Source: an uncultured Collinsella sp. (lineage in GTDB: Bacteria; Actinomycetota; Coriobacteriia; Coriobacteriales; Coriobacteriaceae). Taken from it: 27,266 bases of DNA. Shown in pieces: positions 1 to 6,777 of the stretch. Positions within the stretch are counted from its first letter, which is position 1. Every line of letters begins with the position of its first letter. Both the position numbers and the translations under genes were made by a program. Under the pieces are notes generated by a model, which was not told the origin of the DNA, did not search any database, and saw nothing but the letters and a program-made list of their open reading frames with translations. The DNA lies in NCBI GenBank assembly GCA_900752545.1, contig CAADVS010000064.1, positions 1-27,266 on the forward strand, given 5' to 3'.

Positions 1-29
1 ACGAAGTGATGGCCAGGTGCCGGGAGCTA

Positions 30-55
30 TTTCCGCGTTGCGCTAGCTGCGGAAA
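30..55. repeat. Inverted repeat / hairpin near left edge
   Basis: TTTCCGC (30-36) and GCGGAAA (49-55) form a perfect 7-bp stem with a 12-nt loop. No T-run follows, so it is not a clear terminator. It may belong to the 3' end of whatever lies left of the window, or be chance. Confidence 0.3.
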
Positions 56-165
56 CGCGGGGTCCGTTCAGGCTGTTGCGTTGAGATTGAAAATCAACCG
101 TTTATTGGGCATTGGGCTCCGTTTACGGAATGCTCTGTATTTATGCTCGCAATTCAGCTTGAGGT

Positions 166-176
166 TGGCTACACTA
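166..176 (+). promoter_or_regulatory. Candidate pyr operon promoter (extended -10)
   Basis: TACACT at 170-175 is preceded by GGC, the same layout as the other candidate -10 elements in this window ([T/G]G[C/G] followed by TANNNT). No good -35 lies at 16-18 bp spacing. Transcription would begin near 182, just before the hairpins of the pyr leader. The region 76-170 is AT-richer than its surroundings and holds no gene I can support. Confidence 0.4.
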
Positions 177-193
177 TCCCTTGACCATTAAAG

Positions 194-255
194 GGGTACG
201 AGATACCCACATGGAATTACATAGCTGCCAAAGAGCAGCCCTTCCTGTGGGTGTC
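194..255 (+). promoter_or_regulatory. pyr leader: competing hairpins (antiterminator region)
   Basis: Two alternative structures share bases. GGGTA (194-198) pairs with TACCC (204-208) around a 5-nt loop. GATACCCACA (202-211) pairs with TGTGGGTGTC (246-255) over 10 bp with one G-T pair, enclosing a small hairpin GCTGC/GCAGC (224-228/235-239). The second structure uses 253-255, which are also the first bases of the downstream terminator stem, so forming it would weaken the terminator. This is the logic of a transcription attenuator. PyrR, encoded next, is the obvious regulator in Bacillus-type systems, but I see no convincing match to the known PyrR-binding loop. Confidence 0.5.
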
Positions 256-318
256 TGGTTCCGCTTTGAGCGGTCGGACATCTATTTTTTTGACTGTGTC
301 AGCAGTCAAGACATGTGA
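211..318 (+). CDS. Possible 35-codon pyr leader peptide
   Basis: An ATG at 211 opens a 35-codon frame that runs through the terminator hairpin and its T-run and stops at 316-318, directly before the pyrR Shine-Dalgarno. It encodes Phe-Phe and Tyr codons over the T-tract. The geometry recalls the enterobacterial pyrBI leader, where ribosome-polymerase coupling over a U-rich stretch reads UTP level. Against it: the nearest purine-rich stretch (AAGGGG, 191-196) is 14 nt from the ATG, and an open frame this short is not rare by chance. Speculative. Confidence 0.2.
   Translation: MELHSCQRAALPVGVWFRFERSDIYFFDCVSSQDM
253..291 (+). terminator. Intrinsic terminator / attenuator in pyr leader
   Basis: GTCTG (253-257) pairs with CGGAC (275-279) and CCGC (261-264) with GCGG (270-273) around loop TTTGA, with a small internal bulge. 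ATCTA and seven T residues (285-291) follow. It lies 40 nt before pyrR and 5' of the whole operon, so it would act as an attenuator. It shares bases 253-255 with the upstream long-range stem. Confidence 0.6.
290..309 (+). promoter_or_regulatory. Perfect hairpin between attenuator and pyrR RBS
   Basis: TTGACTG (290-296) and CAGTCAA (303-309) form a perfect 7-bp stem with a 6-nt loop. It starts in the terminator T-run and ends 8 nt before the GGAAGGAG Shine-Dalgarno. It could be a protein-binding or RNA-stability element; its function is unknown. Confidence 0.4.
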
Positions 319-330
319 GGAAGGAGATCG

Positions 331-915
331 ATGGGCACGACTTCCCCCAAGGCGGTCATTATGGACGAGACCGCCGTCAATCGAGCGATGACCCGCATCG
401 CGCACGAGATTCTCGAGCGCAACGAGGGCTGTGAAGACCTCGCTCTGGTCGGCATCGTCACGCGCGGCGACCTTCTGGCAAAGAAGCTCGCCGAGGAGAT
501 CAAGGAGATCGAGGGCGTCGACGTTCCGCTCGGCAGCCTCGACATCAGCTTCTACCGCGATGACTACGCTACCAATTTCGCTCCCGCGATCCACGCCACC
601 AACATTCCCTTTAGCGTCGACGGCAAGCGCGTCGTGCTGGTGGACGACATCCTGTATACGGGCCGTACCATTCGCGCCGCTCTCGACGCCGTCATGGACT
701 TGGGCCGTCCGAGCCGTATTGAGCTGGCAGTCCTCGTTGACCGCGGCCACCGCGAGCTCCCCATCTCGCCGGACTTTGTCGGCAAGAACGTTCCCTCGTC
801 GCATGAGGAGAACGTGCACCTATATATGAAGGAAGTCGACGGCCACACCGCCGTCGAGATTAACGACGTCGCGCCGGGTTCCCACGTGGGCTCCGCGCCG
901 CTGGGAGGTGAGTAG
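331..915 (+). CDS. pyrR: PyrR bifunctional pyr operon regulator / uracil phosphoribosyltransferase
   Basis: PyrR senses UMP/UTP and binds pyr mRNA; most members also convert uracil plus PRPP to UMP in the cytoplasm. The 194-residue product has the type I phosphoribosyltransferase PRPP loop VVLVDDILYTGRT at 101-113, preceded by the SFYRDD region (73-78). A family-typical C-terminal block DRGHRELPI...GKNVPSS spans 137-157. The last 18 or so residues extend past the usual end and look unstructured. The ATG at 331 has a strong Shine-Dalgarno (GGAAGGAG, 319-326). It is first in the pyr operon, behind an attenuator, as expected for a self-regulating PyrR. pyrB follows with almost no gap. The family is certain; the regulatory mode (attenuation or translational block) is inferred. 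Confidence 0.95.
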   Translation: MGTTSPKAVIMDETAVNRAMTRIAHEILERNEGCEDLALVGIVTRGDLLAKKLAEEIKEIEGVDVPLGSLDISFYRDDYATNFAPAIHATNIPFSVDGKRVVLVDDILYTGRTIRAALDAVMDLGRPSRIELAVLVDRGHRELPISPDFVGKNVPSSHEENVHLYMKEVDGHTAVEINDVAPGSHVGSAPLGGE

Positions 916-919
916 TACC

Positions 920-1864
920 GTGGCGTTCAACCATAAGCACCTGATCGACATTACCGAGTACTCCGAAGAGGACATTAAGCTCATCCTCGAGACCGCCAAG
1001 GCGTTCTCCGAGGTCAACGAGCGTGCGATCAAGAAGGTCCCCACGCTCAAGGGCAAGACCATCGTCAACATGTTCAACGAGCCCTCGACGCGCACCCGCA
1101 GCTCCTTCGAGCTCGCCGAGAAGCGTCTTTCGGCCGACAGTCTTAACTTTGGCGGCTCCTCGACCTCCACGGTCAAGGGTGAGAGCCTCGTCGACACCGT
1201 CGAGACCCTCAACGCCTATAAGATCGACTGCATCGTCGTTCGCGATAAGCACGCCGGTGCTCCCTACATCGTCACGCAGAACTCGCCCGCAAGCGTCATC
1301 TGCGCCGGTGACGGCAAGCACAACCATCCCACGCAGGCCTTGCTCGACCTGTACACCATCTGGGAGCACAAGGGTGACTTCCACGGTTTGAAGGTCGCCG
1401 TCGTCGGCGATATCGCCCACTCCCGCGTGTGCGGCTCGCTGATCCCCGCCCTTAAGATCATGGGCTGCGAGACCTACGCCGTCGCCCCCGGCACGCTGCT
1501 GCCGCCGGCGCCCGAGGTCCTGGGCTGCGACCACGTGACGAGCGACCTCGATTCCGTCCTGCCCGAGCTGGACGTCGTCTACATGCTGCGCGTGCAGCAG
1601 GAGCGCCTCGAGGGTGCCCCGTTCCCGACCATTCGCGAGTACCACAAGCTCTTCGGCCTGACCAAGGACCGCGAGAAGCTCATGAAGCCCGATGCGATCA
1701 TCTGCCACCCGGGCCCCATCAACCGCGGCGTTGAGTTCGACTCCTATATGGCCGACCACCCGCAACGCTCCGTCATCCTGGAGCAGGTCTACGCCGGTAT
1801 CTGCGTGCGTATGGCTATCCTGTATCTGCTGCTTGGAGGTGCCGATAATGGCCTTGCTTCTTAA
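920..1864 (+). CDS. pyrB: Aspartate carbamoyltransferase catalytic subunit
   Basis: PyrB condenses carbamoyl phosphate with aspartate to carbamoyl-aspartate, the committed step of pyrimidine synthesis. The carbamoyl-phosphate loop STRTRSSFE is at residues 56-64, the SSTSTVKGES loop with its active-site Lys at 80-89, and HPTQALLDLYT at 136-146. The length of 314 aa is typical. I prefer GTG at 920, because GGGAGG (903-908) lies a usable distance upstream. A GTG at 908 in the same frame would overlap pyrR by 8 bp but has no Shine-Dalgarno. No pyrI regulatory subunit follows, so the enzyme is probably an unregulated trimer, with control left to the leader. Its 3' end overlaps pyrC by 17 bp. Confidence 0.95.
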   Translation: MAFNHKHLIDITEYSEEDIKLILETAKAFSEVNERAIKKVPTLKGKTIVNMFNEPSTRTRSSFELAEKRLSADSLNFGGSSTSTVKGESLVDTVETLNAYKIDCIVVRDKHAGAPYIVTQNSPASVICAGDGKHNHPTQALLDLYTIWEHKGDFHGLKVAVVGDIAHSRVCGSLIPALKIMGCETYAVAPGTLLPPAPEVLGCDHVTSDLDSVLPELDVVYMLRVQQERLEGAPFPTIREYHKLFGLTKDREKLMKPDAIICHPGPINRGVEFDSYMADHPQRSVILEQVYAGICVRMAILYLLLGGADNGLAS

Positions 1865-3137
1865 GAATGCCCACGTCGTCGACCCGTCCGTCGAGCTTGA
1901 CGGTGTCGTTGACGTCCTGATTGACGGCGACAAGATCGCCGAGGTCGGCGAGAATCTCGCCGTCGAGGGAGCCGAGGTCCGCGACCTTTCCGGCAAGTAC
2001 CTCGTCCCTGGCCTGGTGGATATGCACGTTCACCTTCGCGAGCCCGGCTATGAGGTCAAAGAGGACATCGAGAGCGGTACCCGCGCAGCTGCCAAGGGCG
2101 GCTTCACCGGCGTGTGCGCCATGCCCAACACCGATCCCGTCACCGATAACGGCACCGTCGTGGAGTTCGTCAAGTCCCGCGCTGCCGAGGTCGGTCACTG
2201 CCGCGTCTATCCGTCGGGCGCCATGACCCGCGGCCTTAAGGGCGAGGCTATGTCCGAGATGGGCGATATGGTCGCCCACGGCGCCGTCGCCTTTACCGAC
2301 GACGGTCGCGGCGTACAGGGCGCGGGCATGCTCCGTCGCTGCATGGACTACGGCAAGATGTTCGGCAAGGTCTTTATGAGCCACTGCCAGGACGAGGACC
2401 TGGTCGGCCACGGCCAGATCAACGAGGGCAAGGTTTCGACCCGTCTGGCCCTCGAGGGCTGGCCGGCTGCCGGCGAGGAGCTCCAGATCGCTCGCGACAT
2501 CGAGATCGCTAAGCTGACCGGTGCCAAGCTGCACATCCAGCACATCTCCACCGCCCATGGCCTGGAAATCGTGCGCGCCGGTAAGGCCGCTGGCGTTCGG
2601 GTTACCTGCGAGGCTACCCCGCACCACATGTTCCTGACCGAGAACGACCTGGACGAGACCTATAACACCTCGCTCAAGGTCAATCCGCCGCTGCGCACCG
2701 ACGAGGACGCCGAGGCCATCCGTCAGGGTGTCATCGACGGTACCGTCGACGTTATCGTCACCGATCACGCTCCGCACACTCCGTGGGAGAAGGCCCGCGA
2801 GTTCGAGCTCGCACCCTTTGGCATGATTGGCCTCGAGACCTCGCTGTCGCTCGTGCTCACCGAGCTGGTCAACACGGGCAAGATGAGCGTGGGCCGCATG
2901 GTCGAGCTCATGGCCATCAAGCCGCGTGAGATCCTAGGCCTCGACCAGGTTCAGGTCAAGGCGGGCTCCGTTGCCGATCTGACCGTGTTCGACGCGTCCG
3001 CCACCTGGACGGTCGGCGAGGACGGTTACGAGTCGCGCGCCGAGAACTCCGGTTTCGCCGGCCGCACGCTCACCGGTCGTGCCACCGATGTGTTTGTCGG
3101 CGGCAAGCAGACGCTCGCCGACGGCTGCATCTGCTAG
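1848..3137 (+). CDS. pyrC: Dihydroorotase
   Basis: PyrC cyclises carbamoyl-aspartate to dihydroorotate. This is the class I amidohydrolase type (429 aa). The metal motif MHVHLREPG gives His60 and His62, followed by CAMPNTDPVTD (90-100). Further metal or active-site residues are His179 (SHCQDED), His232 (IQHIS) and Asp306 in TDHAPH. The true start is ATG 1848, preceded by GGAGGT (1835-1840, 7-nt gap) and lying inside the end of pyrB, so the two are translationally coupled. The frame stays open further upstream within pyrB, but that part only reads pyrB sequence. The gene is followed by a GC-rich hairpin with a T-rich tail before pyrK. Confidence 0.95.
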   Translation: MALLLKNAHVVDPSVELDGVVDVLIDGDKIAEVGENLAVEGAEVRDLSGKYLVPGLVDMHVHLREPGYEVKEDIESGTRAAAKGGFTGVCAMPNTDPVTDNGTVVEFVKSRAAEVGHCRVYPSGAMTRGLKGEAMSEMGDMVAHGAVAFTDDGRGVQGAGMLRRCMDYGKMFGKVFMSHCQDEDLVGHGQINEGKVSTRLALEGWPAAGEELQIARDIEIAKLTGAKLHIQHISTAHGLEIVRAGKAAGVRVTCEATPHHMFLTENDLDETYNTSLKVNPPLRTDEDAEAIRQGVIDGTVDVIVTDHAPHTPWEKAREFELAPFGMIGLETSLSLVLTELVNTGKMSVGRMVELMAIKPREILGLDQVQVKAGSVADLTVFDASATWTVGEDGYESRAENSGFAGRTLTGRATDVFVGGKQTLADGCIC

Positions 3138-3157
3138 CATTGCCTTATCGCTTATGT

Positions 3158-3196
3158 GCGCGGCGCCCTTGCGGTGCCGCGCTTTCTGTTCGTTTT
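3158..3196 (+). terminator. Terminator-like hairpin between pyrC and pyrK
   Basis: GCGCGGCGCC (3158-3167) pairs with GGTGCCGCGC (3173-3182) over 10 bp with one wobble pair and a 5-nt loop. An interrupted T-rich tail TTTCTGTTCGTTTT follows (3183-3196). It lies inside the pyr gene cluster, so it may act as a partial terminator that lowers pyrKDF expression, or as an mRNA-stabilising hairpin. I see no convincing new promoter between it and pyrK. Confidence 0.5.
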
Positions 3197-3229
3197 GACC
3201 ATGCAACCGCATGGGGGATTGGAGCGTCT

Positions 3230-4021
3230 ATGCCCACACCTTCCACTGCACGCATGCACGACTTCGAGGTCGTCTCGAACCAGGAGATCGCCGACGGCAT
3301 CTTCTCGCTCGTCATCTCGGCCCCCAAGCTTGCAAGTGCGCTCAAGCCCGGTCAGTTTGTGAACATTGCCGTGCCCGGTGATGCGTCCTCGCTGCTTCGC
3401 GTGCCCCTGAGCTTCTATCGCGCCGACGCCCAGGCCGGCACCGTCGAGCTGTGGTACGCCGTCGTGGGCGACGACACCCGTCGTCTGTCGCAGATGGGCC
3501 CCGGCTCCACCTCTAATCTGCTGGGTCCTGGCGGCCGCGGCTGGTTCGTGCCCGAGGGCACCAGGAAGGCGCTGCTCGTGGCGGGCGGCATCGGCGTTCC
3601 GCCCGTGCTGTGCCTTGCCGGTAAGCTTGCCGAGCAGGGTGTGGCTGTCGACGTGTGCCTGGGCTTTGGTACCGCGTCCAAGGCCGTGGGCATCGATGAG
3701 TTCCGCGCTTTGTGCGACACGGTCAACGTTTGCACTGACGACGGTTCGCTTGGCACGCACGGTTTTTGCACCGATCCTGCCGCCGAGCTGCTCGGCGAGG
3801 GCGGCTACGACTACGTGGCCAGCTGCGGCCCCGCTGTCATGATGAAGAAAGTCGCCGCCGCCGCCGCCGAGGCCGGTGCGTACTGCGAGGTGTCGCTTGA
3901 GCGCATGATGAGCTGTGGCTTTGGCGCCTGCAACACCTGCAATGTCGAGACGGTCGACGGTATGAAGGGCGCTTGCATGTGCGGCCCCGTGTTCGATGCT
4001 TCCAAGGTGGTGGTCTTCTAG
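3230..4021 (+). CDS. pyrK: Dihydroorotate dehydrogenase B, electron-transfer (Fe-S/FAD) subunit
   Basis: PyrK passes electrons from the FMN of PyrD through FAD and a [2Fe-2S] cluster to NAD+, making class 1B dihydroorotate dehydrogenase. The 263-residue product has a ferredoxin-reductase-type N-terminal half with a FAD loop RVPLSFYRA (57-65). The NAD-binding glycine motif GGIGVPPV is at 119-126. The C-terminal cluster ligands are Cys229, Cys234 and Cys237 (spacing C-X4-C-X2-C), with Cys249 or Cys251 as the fourth. ATG 3230 was chosen because GGAG (3221-3224) sits 5 nt upstream and the family's N-terminus begins just after it; the frame also opens earlier, across the terminator hairpin. The stop codon shares its last base with the pyrD start. 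Confidence 0.93.
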   Translation: MPTPSTARMHDFEVVSNQEIADGIFSLVISAPKLASALKPGQFVNIAVPGDASSLLRVPLSFYRADAQAGTVELWYAVVGDDTRRLSQMGPGSTSNLLGPGGRGWFVPEGTRKALLVAGGIGVPPVLCLAGKLAEQGVAVDVCLGFGTASKAVGIDEFRALCDTVNVCTDDGSLGTHGFCTDPAAELLGEGGYDYVASCGPAVMMKKVAAAAAEAGAYCEVSLERMMSCGFGACNTCNVETVDGMKGACMCGPVFDASKVVVF

Positions 4022-4944
4022 TGGGTACCGTGAACATGGCCGTCGATTTCGGCGGCGTCAAGATGCAGAACCCCATCAACACCGCAGCCGGTACCTTTGG
4101 CTACGGTTGGCAGTTCCAGAACTTCTTTGATGTTTCCCAGCTGGGCGCCATCACCACCAAGGGTTGCGCTGCCGAGCCCTGGCCCGGCAACCCCGCGCCC
4201 CGCATGGCCGAGATTCCCGGCGGCATGATCAACTCCGTGGGCCTTCAGAACCCCGGCGTGGCCGCTTTTGCCCGCGAGTCCGGTCCGTGGCTCGAACAGC
4301 TGTCCAAGGACGGCTGTCAGGTCATCTGTCAGGTTGCCGGCCACTCCGTCGAGGAGTTTGTCCGCGCGCTCGAGATGTATGTCGAGCTGTGCCCCTGGGC
4401 TGCCGGCTACGAGATCAACGTGAGCTGCCCTAATATCGCCGCCGGCGGTGCCGCCATGGGCTCCACGCCCGAGGGCGCCTCTTCCGTTATGGCTGCCTGC
4501 CGCAAGGTGACCGATAAGCCGCTGTTCGTGAAGATGGCGCCGGTCAACGTCGCCGAGATCGCCAAGGCCCTCGAGGCTGCCGGCGCCGACGGCCTTTCGG
4601 TCATCAACTCCATTCAGGGCATGGCCATCGACGTTCATACACGCAAGTCCCGCGTGGCCAAGCCCAAGGGCGGTCTTTCGGGCCCGCTGTGCCACCACAT
4701 CGCCGTGCGCATGGTCTGGGAGGTTGCCCAGGCCGTCGATATCCCCATCAACGGTGTCGGCGGCGTCATGACCGGTGAAGATGCGGCCGAGTTTATCCTG
4801 GCTGGCGCTACCTGCGTGTCGGTCGGCATGGCCAACTTCGTCGATCCGTGCGCTTCGCTCAAGATCGCGCACGAGCTCGAGGCCTGGGCCGAGTCCCAGG
4901 GCGTGAAGGACATCAACGAACTGGTAGGTGCTTTCGAATGCTAG
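4021..4944 (+). CDS. pyrD: Dihydroorotate dehydrogenase B, catalytic subunit
   Basis: PyrD oxidises dihydroorotate to orotate using FMN; with PyrK the electrons go to NAD+, which suits an anaerobe. The 307-residue TIM-barrel protein has NPINTAAGTFGYG (17-29) and INSVGLQNPG (70-79). The catalytic cysteine is in VSCPN (Cys136), where class 1 enzymes use Cys and the membrane class 2 enzymes use Ser. FMN-phosphate loops are NGVGGVMTGEDAAEF (244-258) and GMANF (269-273). The GTG at 4021 overlaps the pyrK stop by one base and has AAGGTGG about 10 nt upstream. GTG 4030 or ATG 4036 are alternatives that would shorten the N-terminus slightly. Confidence 0.94.
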   Translation: MGTVNMAVDFGGVKMQNPINTAAGTFGYGWQFQNFFDVSQLGAITTKGCAAEPWPGNPAPRMAEIPGGMINSVGLQNPGVAAFARESGPWLEQLSKDGCQVICQVAGHSVEEFVRALEMYVELCPWAAGYEINVSCPNIAAGGAAMGSTPEGASSVMAACRKVTDKPLFVKMAPVNVAEIAKALEAAGADGLSVINSIQGMAIDVHTRKSRVAKPKGGLSGPLCHHIAVRMVWEVAQAVDIPINGVGGVMTGEDAAEFILAGATCVSVGMANFVDPCASLKIAHELEAWAESQGVKDINELVGAFEC

Positions 4945-5654
4945 AGACCGATGCCCGCGACCGCGTAATCGTCGCTCTCGACTGCGACCGCGAGCGTGCG
5001 CTCGAGCTCGCCCACGAGCTTTCGGGCCATGCTGCCTGGCTCAAGGTTGGTATGACGCTCTATTACGCCGAGGGTCCCCAGATCGTCAAGACGTTCAAGG
5101 ACCTGGGCTTTAAGGTCTTCCTTGACCTTAAGTTCCATGATATTCCGCATCAGGTTCGCGGTGCCGCCCGTTCGGCCTCGCTTGCCGGTGCCGACCTGCT
5201 CTCGGTTCACGGCTTGGGTTCGGGCGCCATGCTCGCTGCCTGCCGCGAGGGTGCCGAGGAGGCGCGCGAGGACCGCGCCAAGCTCGTCGCCATCACCGTG
5301 CTCACGAGCATGAATCAGGATGCCTTGAGCGAGATCGGCGTCGAGTCGCCCGTGGCCGAGGAGGCCGCCCGCCTGGCAAAGCTCGCTCAGGCCAACGGCA
5401 TCGACGGTATCGTGTGCTCGCCGATGGAGGCTCACGACATGCGTGAGCTGCTGGGTCCCGATGCTCTGATCGTGACTCCGGGTGTGCGTCCGGTGGGTGC
5501 CGCCTTAGGCGACCAGTCCCGCGTGGCGACGCCTTCCCAGGCTATCGAGCGCGGTGCGAGCCACATTGTGGTGGGCCGTCCCATCACCGGCGCCGACGAT
5601 CCGGTTGCCGCCTTTGACGCTATTGTCGCCGAGCTGGTCGAAAACGTCGCGTAA
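4938..5654 (+). CDS. pyrF: Orotidine 5'-phosphate decarboxylase
   Basis: PyrF decarboxylates OMP to UMP, the last step of de novo synthesis. The 238-residue TIM barrel has the signature FLDLKFHDIP with the catalytic Asp63, Lys65 and Asp68. VTPGVRP and the phosphate-binding VVGRPITGADDP near the C-terminus complete the site. The ATG at 4938 overlaps the end of pyrD by 7 bp, with GGTAGGTG 7 nt upstream. It closes the pyr cluster. The preceding step (PyrE, orotate phosphoribosyltransferase) is absent from this window and must be encoded elsewhere. No clean intrinsic terminator follows; two inverted repeats without T-runs lie downstream. Confidence 0.95.
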   Translation: MLETDARDRVIVALDCDRERALELAHELSGHAAWLKVGMTLYYAEGPQIVKTFKDLGFKVFLDLKFHDIPHQVRGAARSASLAGADLLSVHGLGSGAMLAACREGAEEAREDRAKLVAITVLTSMNQDALSEIGVESPVAEEAARLAKLAQANGIDGIVCSPMEAHDMRELLGPDALIVTPGVRPVGAALGDQSRVATPSQAIERGASHIVVGRPITGADDPVAAFDAIVAELVENVA

Positions 5655-5660
5655 AAGATT

Positions 5661-5757
5661 CCCCTAAGTCACCACTTTTGGGTCTCAATAGCACAAATTA
5701 GCCCCTGTGCCTGCGTAAACTTTCCCATCCTTTGTGTGGAATCGCAGGTCAGGGGCT
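5661..5757. repeat. Two inverted repeats in the pyrF-mihF spacer
   Basis: The first is an imperfect hairpin, 5661-5682: CCC and AAGT pair with ACTT and GGG across a 2-nt mismatch. The second is larger: AGCCCCTG (5700-5707) with CAGGGGCT (5750-5757), then CCTGCG (5710-5715) with CGCAGG (5743-5748), and a weaker inner TTCC/GGAA pairing. Neither has a T-run. They may end pyr transcription in a factor-dependent way, or be a copy of a dispersed palindromic repeat; the window alone cannot decide. Confidence 0.5.
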
Positions 5758-5776
5758 TAACTTTGGGCGCAGTATA

Positions 5777-5805
5777 TTGCACTTTTTGCGGGTATCGTCT
5801 AACCT
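5777..5805 (+). promoter_or_regulatory. Weak candidate upstream promoter for mihF
   Basis: TTGCAC (5777-5782) and TAACCT (5800-5805) are spaced 17 bp apart in the AT-rich spacer. The match is modest, and the extended -10 nearer the gene is the better candidate. Confidence 0.25.
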
Positions 5806-5817
5806 ATGGAGCCGCGA

Positions 5818-5849
5818 TTGGGCATTTTGTACGTTCTACGTGCTAAAAT
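5818..5849 (+). promoter_or_regulatory. mihF operon promoter (extended -10)
   Basis: TGCTAAAAT (5841-5849) is an extended -10 element, with TTGGGC (5818-5823) 20 bp upstream as a poorly spaced -35. The predicted start near 5856 gives a leader of about 38 nt. It would drive mihF-gmk-rpoZ-thiI. Confidence 0.55.
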
Positions 5850-5893
5850 GCCAATTATTGAATCAGATATAACCCAACTATTTGGAGGTACGA

Positions 5894-6202
5894 ATGGCAC
5901 TCCCTCAGCTTACCGATGAGCAGCGCAAGCAGGCTCTTGAGAAGGCTGCTGCCGCACGTCACGCCCGCGCTGAGCTTCGCGAGCAGATCAAGAAGGGCGA
6001 GAAGTCCCTCGAGTCCGTGCTCAACTCCGATGACCCCATCGCTTCCCGCATGAAGGTTTCCACCCTCATCGAGTCTCTTCCTGGTTATGGCAAGGCCAAG
6101 GCCGCCAAGATCATGGAGGAGCTCGGTATCTCCGCTACCCGTCGCGTCCAGGGCCTCGGCGTCCGTCAGCGCGAGCAGCTCCTCGAGCAGCTGACCAAAT
6201 AA
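5894..6202 (+). CDS. mihF: Integration host factor, actinobacterial type (mIHF)
   Basis: This is a small basic nucleoid protein of the mIHF family, which binds and bends DNA through a helix-two-turns-helix fold and is unrelated to the enterobacterial IHF heterodimer. The 102-residue product has a long charged N-terminal helix (about 5-40) and a core with SLPGYGKAKAAKIMEELGI (61-79), the H2TH DNA-binding hairpin, then RRVQGLGVRQREQLLEQL. It starts at ATG 5894 with GGAGG (5884-5888) 5 nt upstream. From memory, the same neighbours (pyrF before, gmk and rpoZ after) occur in Mycobacterium, which supports both the assignment and the actinobacterial origin. gmk follows directly. Confidence 0.9.
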   Translation: MALPQLTDEQRKQALEKAAAARHARAELREQIKKGEKSLESVLNSDDPIASRMKVSTLIESLPGYGKAKAAKIMEELGISATRRVQGLGVRQREQLLEQLTK

Positions 6203-6772
6203 GTGAGCGCTCAGGATTCCAAGCTCTTTGTGATTTCTGGACCGTCAGGCGCAGGCAAGGGTACGCTCGTCACTCGTGTGCGCGAGCGCCGCTCGAACCT
6301 GGGCCTGACGGTTTCGGCTACCACGCGAGCACCACGCAAAGGTGAGGTCGACGGCGTCAACTACTTTTTTCTGACGCGCGAGGAGTTCGACCGCCGCGTG
6401 GCAAACGGTGAGTTTGTTGAGTGGGCCGAGGTCCACGGTAACTGCTACGGCACATTGGTGAGCGAGGTCACATCCAAGCTCGCCTCGGGCGCGTCTCTTA
6501 TTTTGGAGATCGATGTCCAGGGCGCCCTGCAGGTGAAGGAGCGTTTCCCCGAGGCCGTGCTGATCTTTATCAAGCCGCCTTCGCTTGAGGTACTCCGCGA
6601 GCGTCTAGTCGGTCGCGGTACCGAGACGCCCGAGACGATTGAGCTGCGTATGGCAAACGCCGCCGATGAGCTTGCCCTTGCCGACCGCTACGACGACGTC
6701 GTGGTTAATGACGATCTCGACCGCGCGACCGATGAGCTCGTTCGCGTTCTCGATATGCATGAAAGGATCTGA
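6203..6772 (+). CDS. gmk: Guanylate kinase
   Basis: Gmk phosphorylates GMP to GDP with ATP. The 189-residue protein has a P-loop GPSGAGKGT at 13-21 and the guanylate-kinase signature SATTRAPRKGE at 38-48, followed by the GVNYFF strand. The GTG start is the first base after the mihF stop. No strong Shine-Dalgarno lies upstream, so translation is probably coupled to mihF. Genetic linkage to rpoZ is widespread in bacteria and ties nucleotide supply and transcription genes together. Confidence 0.95.
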   Translation: MSAQDSKLFVISGPSGAGKGTLVTRVRERRSNLGLTVSATTRAPRKGEVDGVNYFFLTREEFDRRVANGEFVEWAEVHGNCYGTLVSEVTSKLASGASLILEIDVQGALQVKERFPEAVLIFIKPPSLEVLRERLVGRGTETPETIELRMANAADELALADRYDDVVVNDDLDRATDELVRVLDMHERI

Positions 6773-6777
6773 GGTCC

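Noticed and set aside
6..191. Open frame of 61 codons in the pyrR upstream region
   Set aside because: No ribosome site, no recognisable protein, and it overlaps the likely pyr promoter.
311..325. GTGAGG sequence overlapping the pyrR Shine-Dalgarno as a PyrR-binding loop
   Set aside because: Only the GNGAGG core fits. The UCC half of the known binding loop is missing, so I do not call it a PyrR site.
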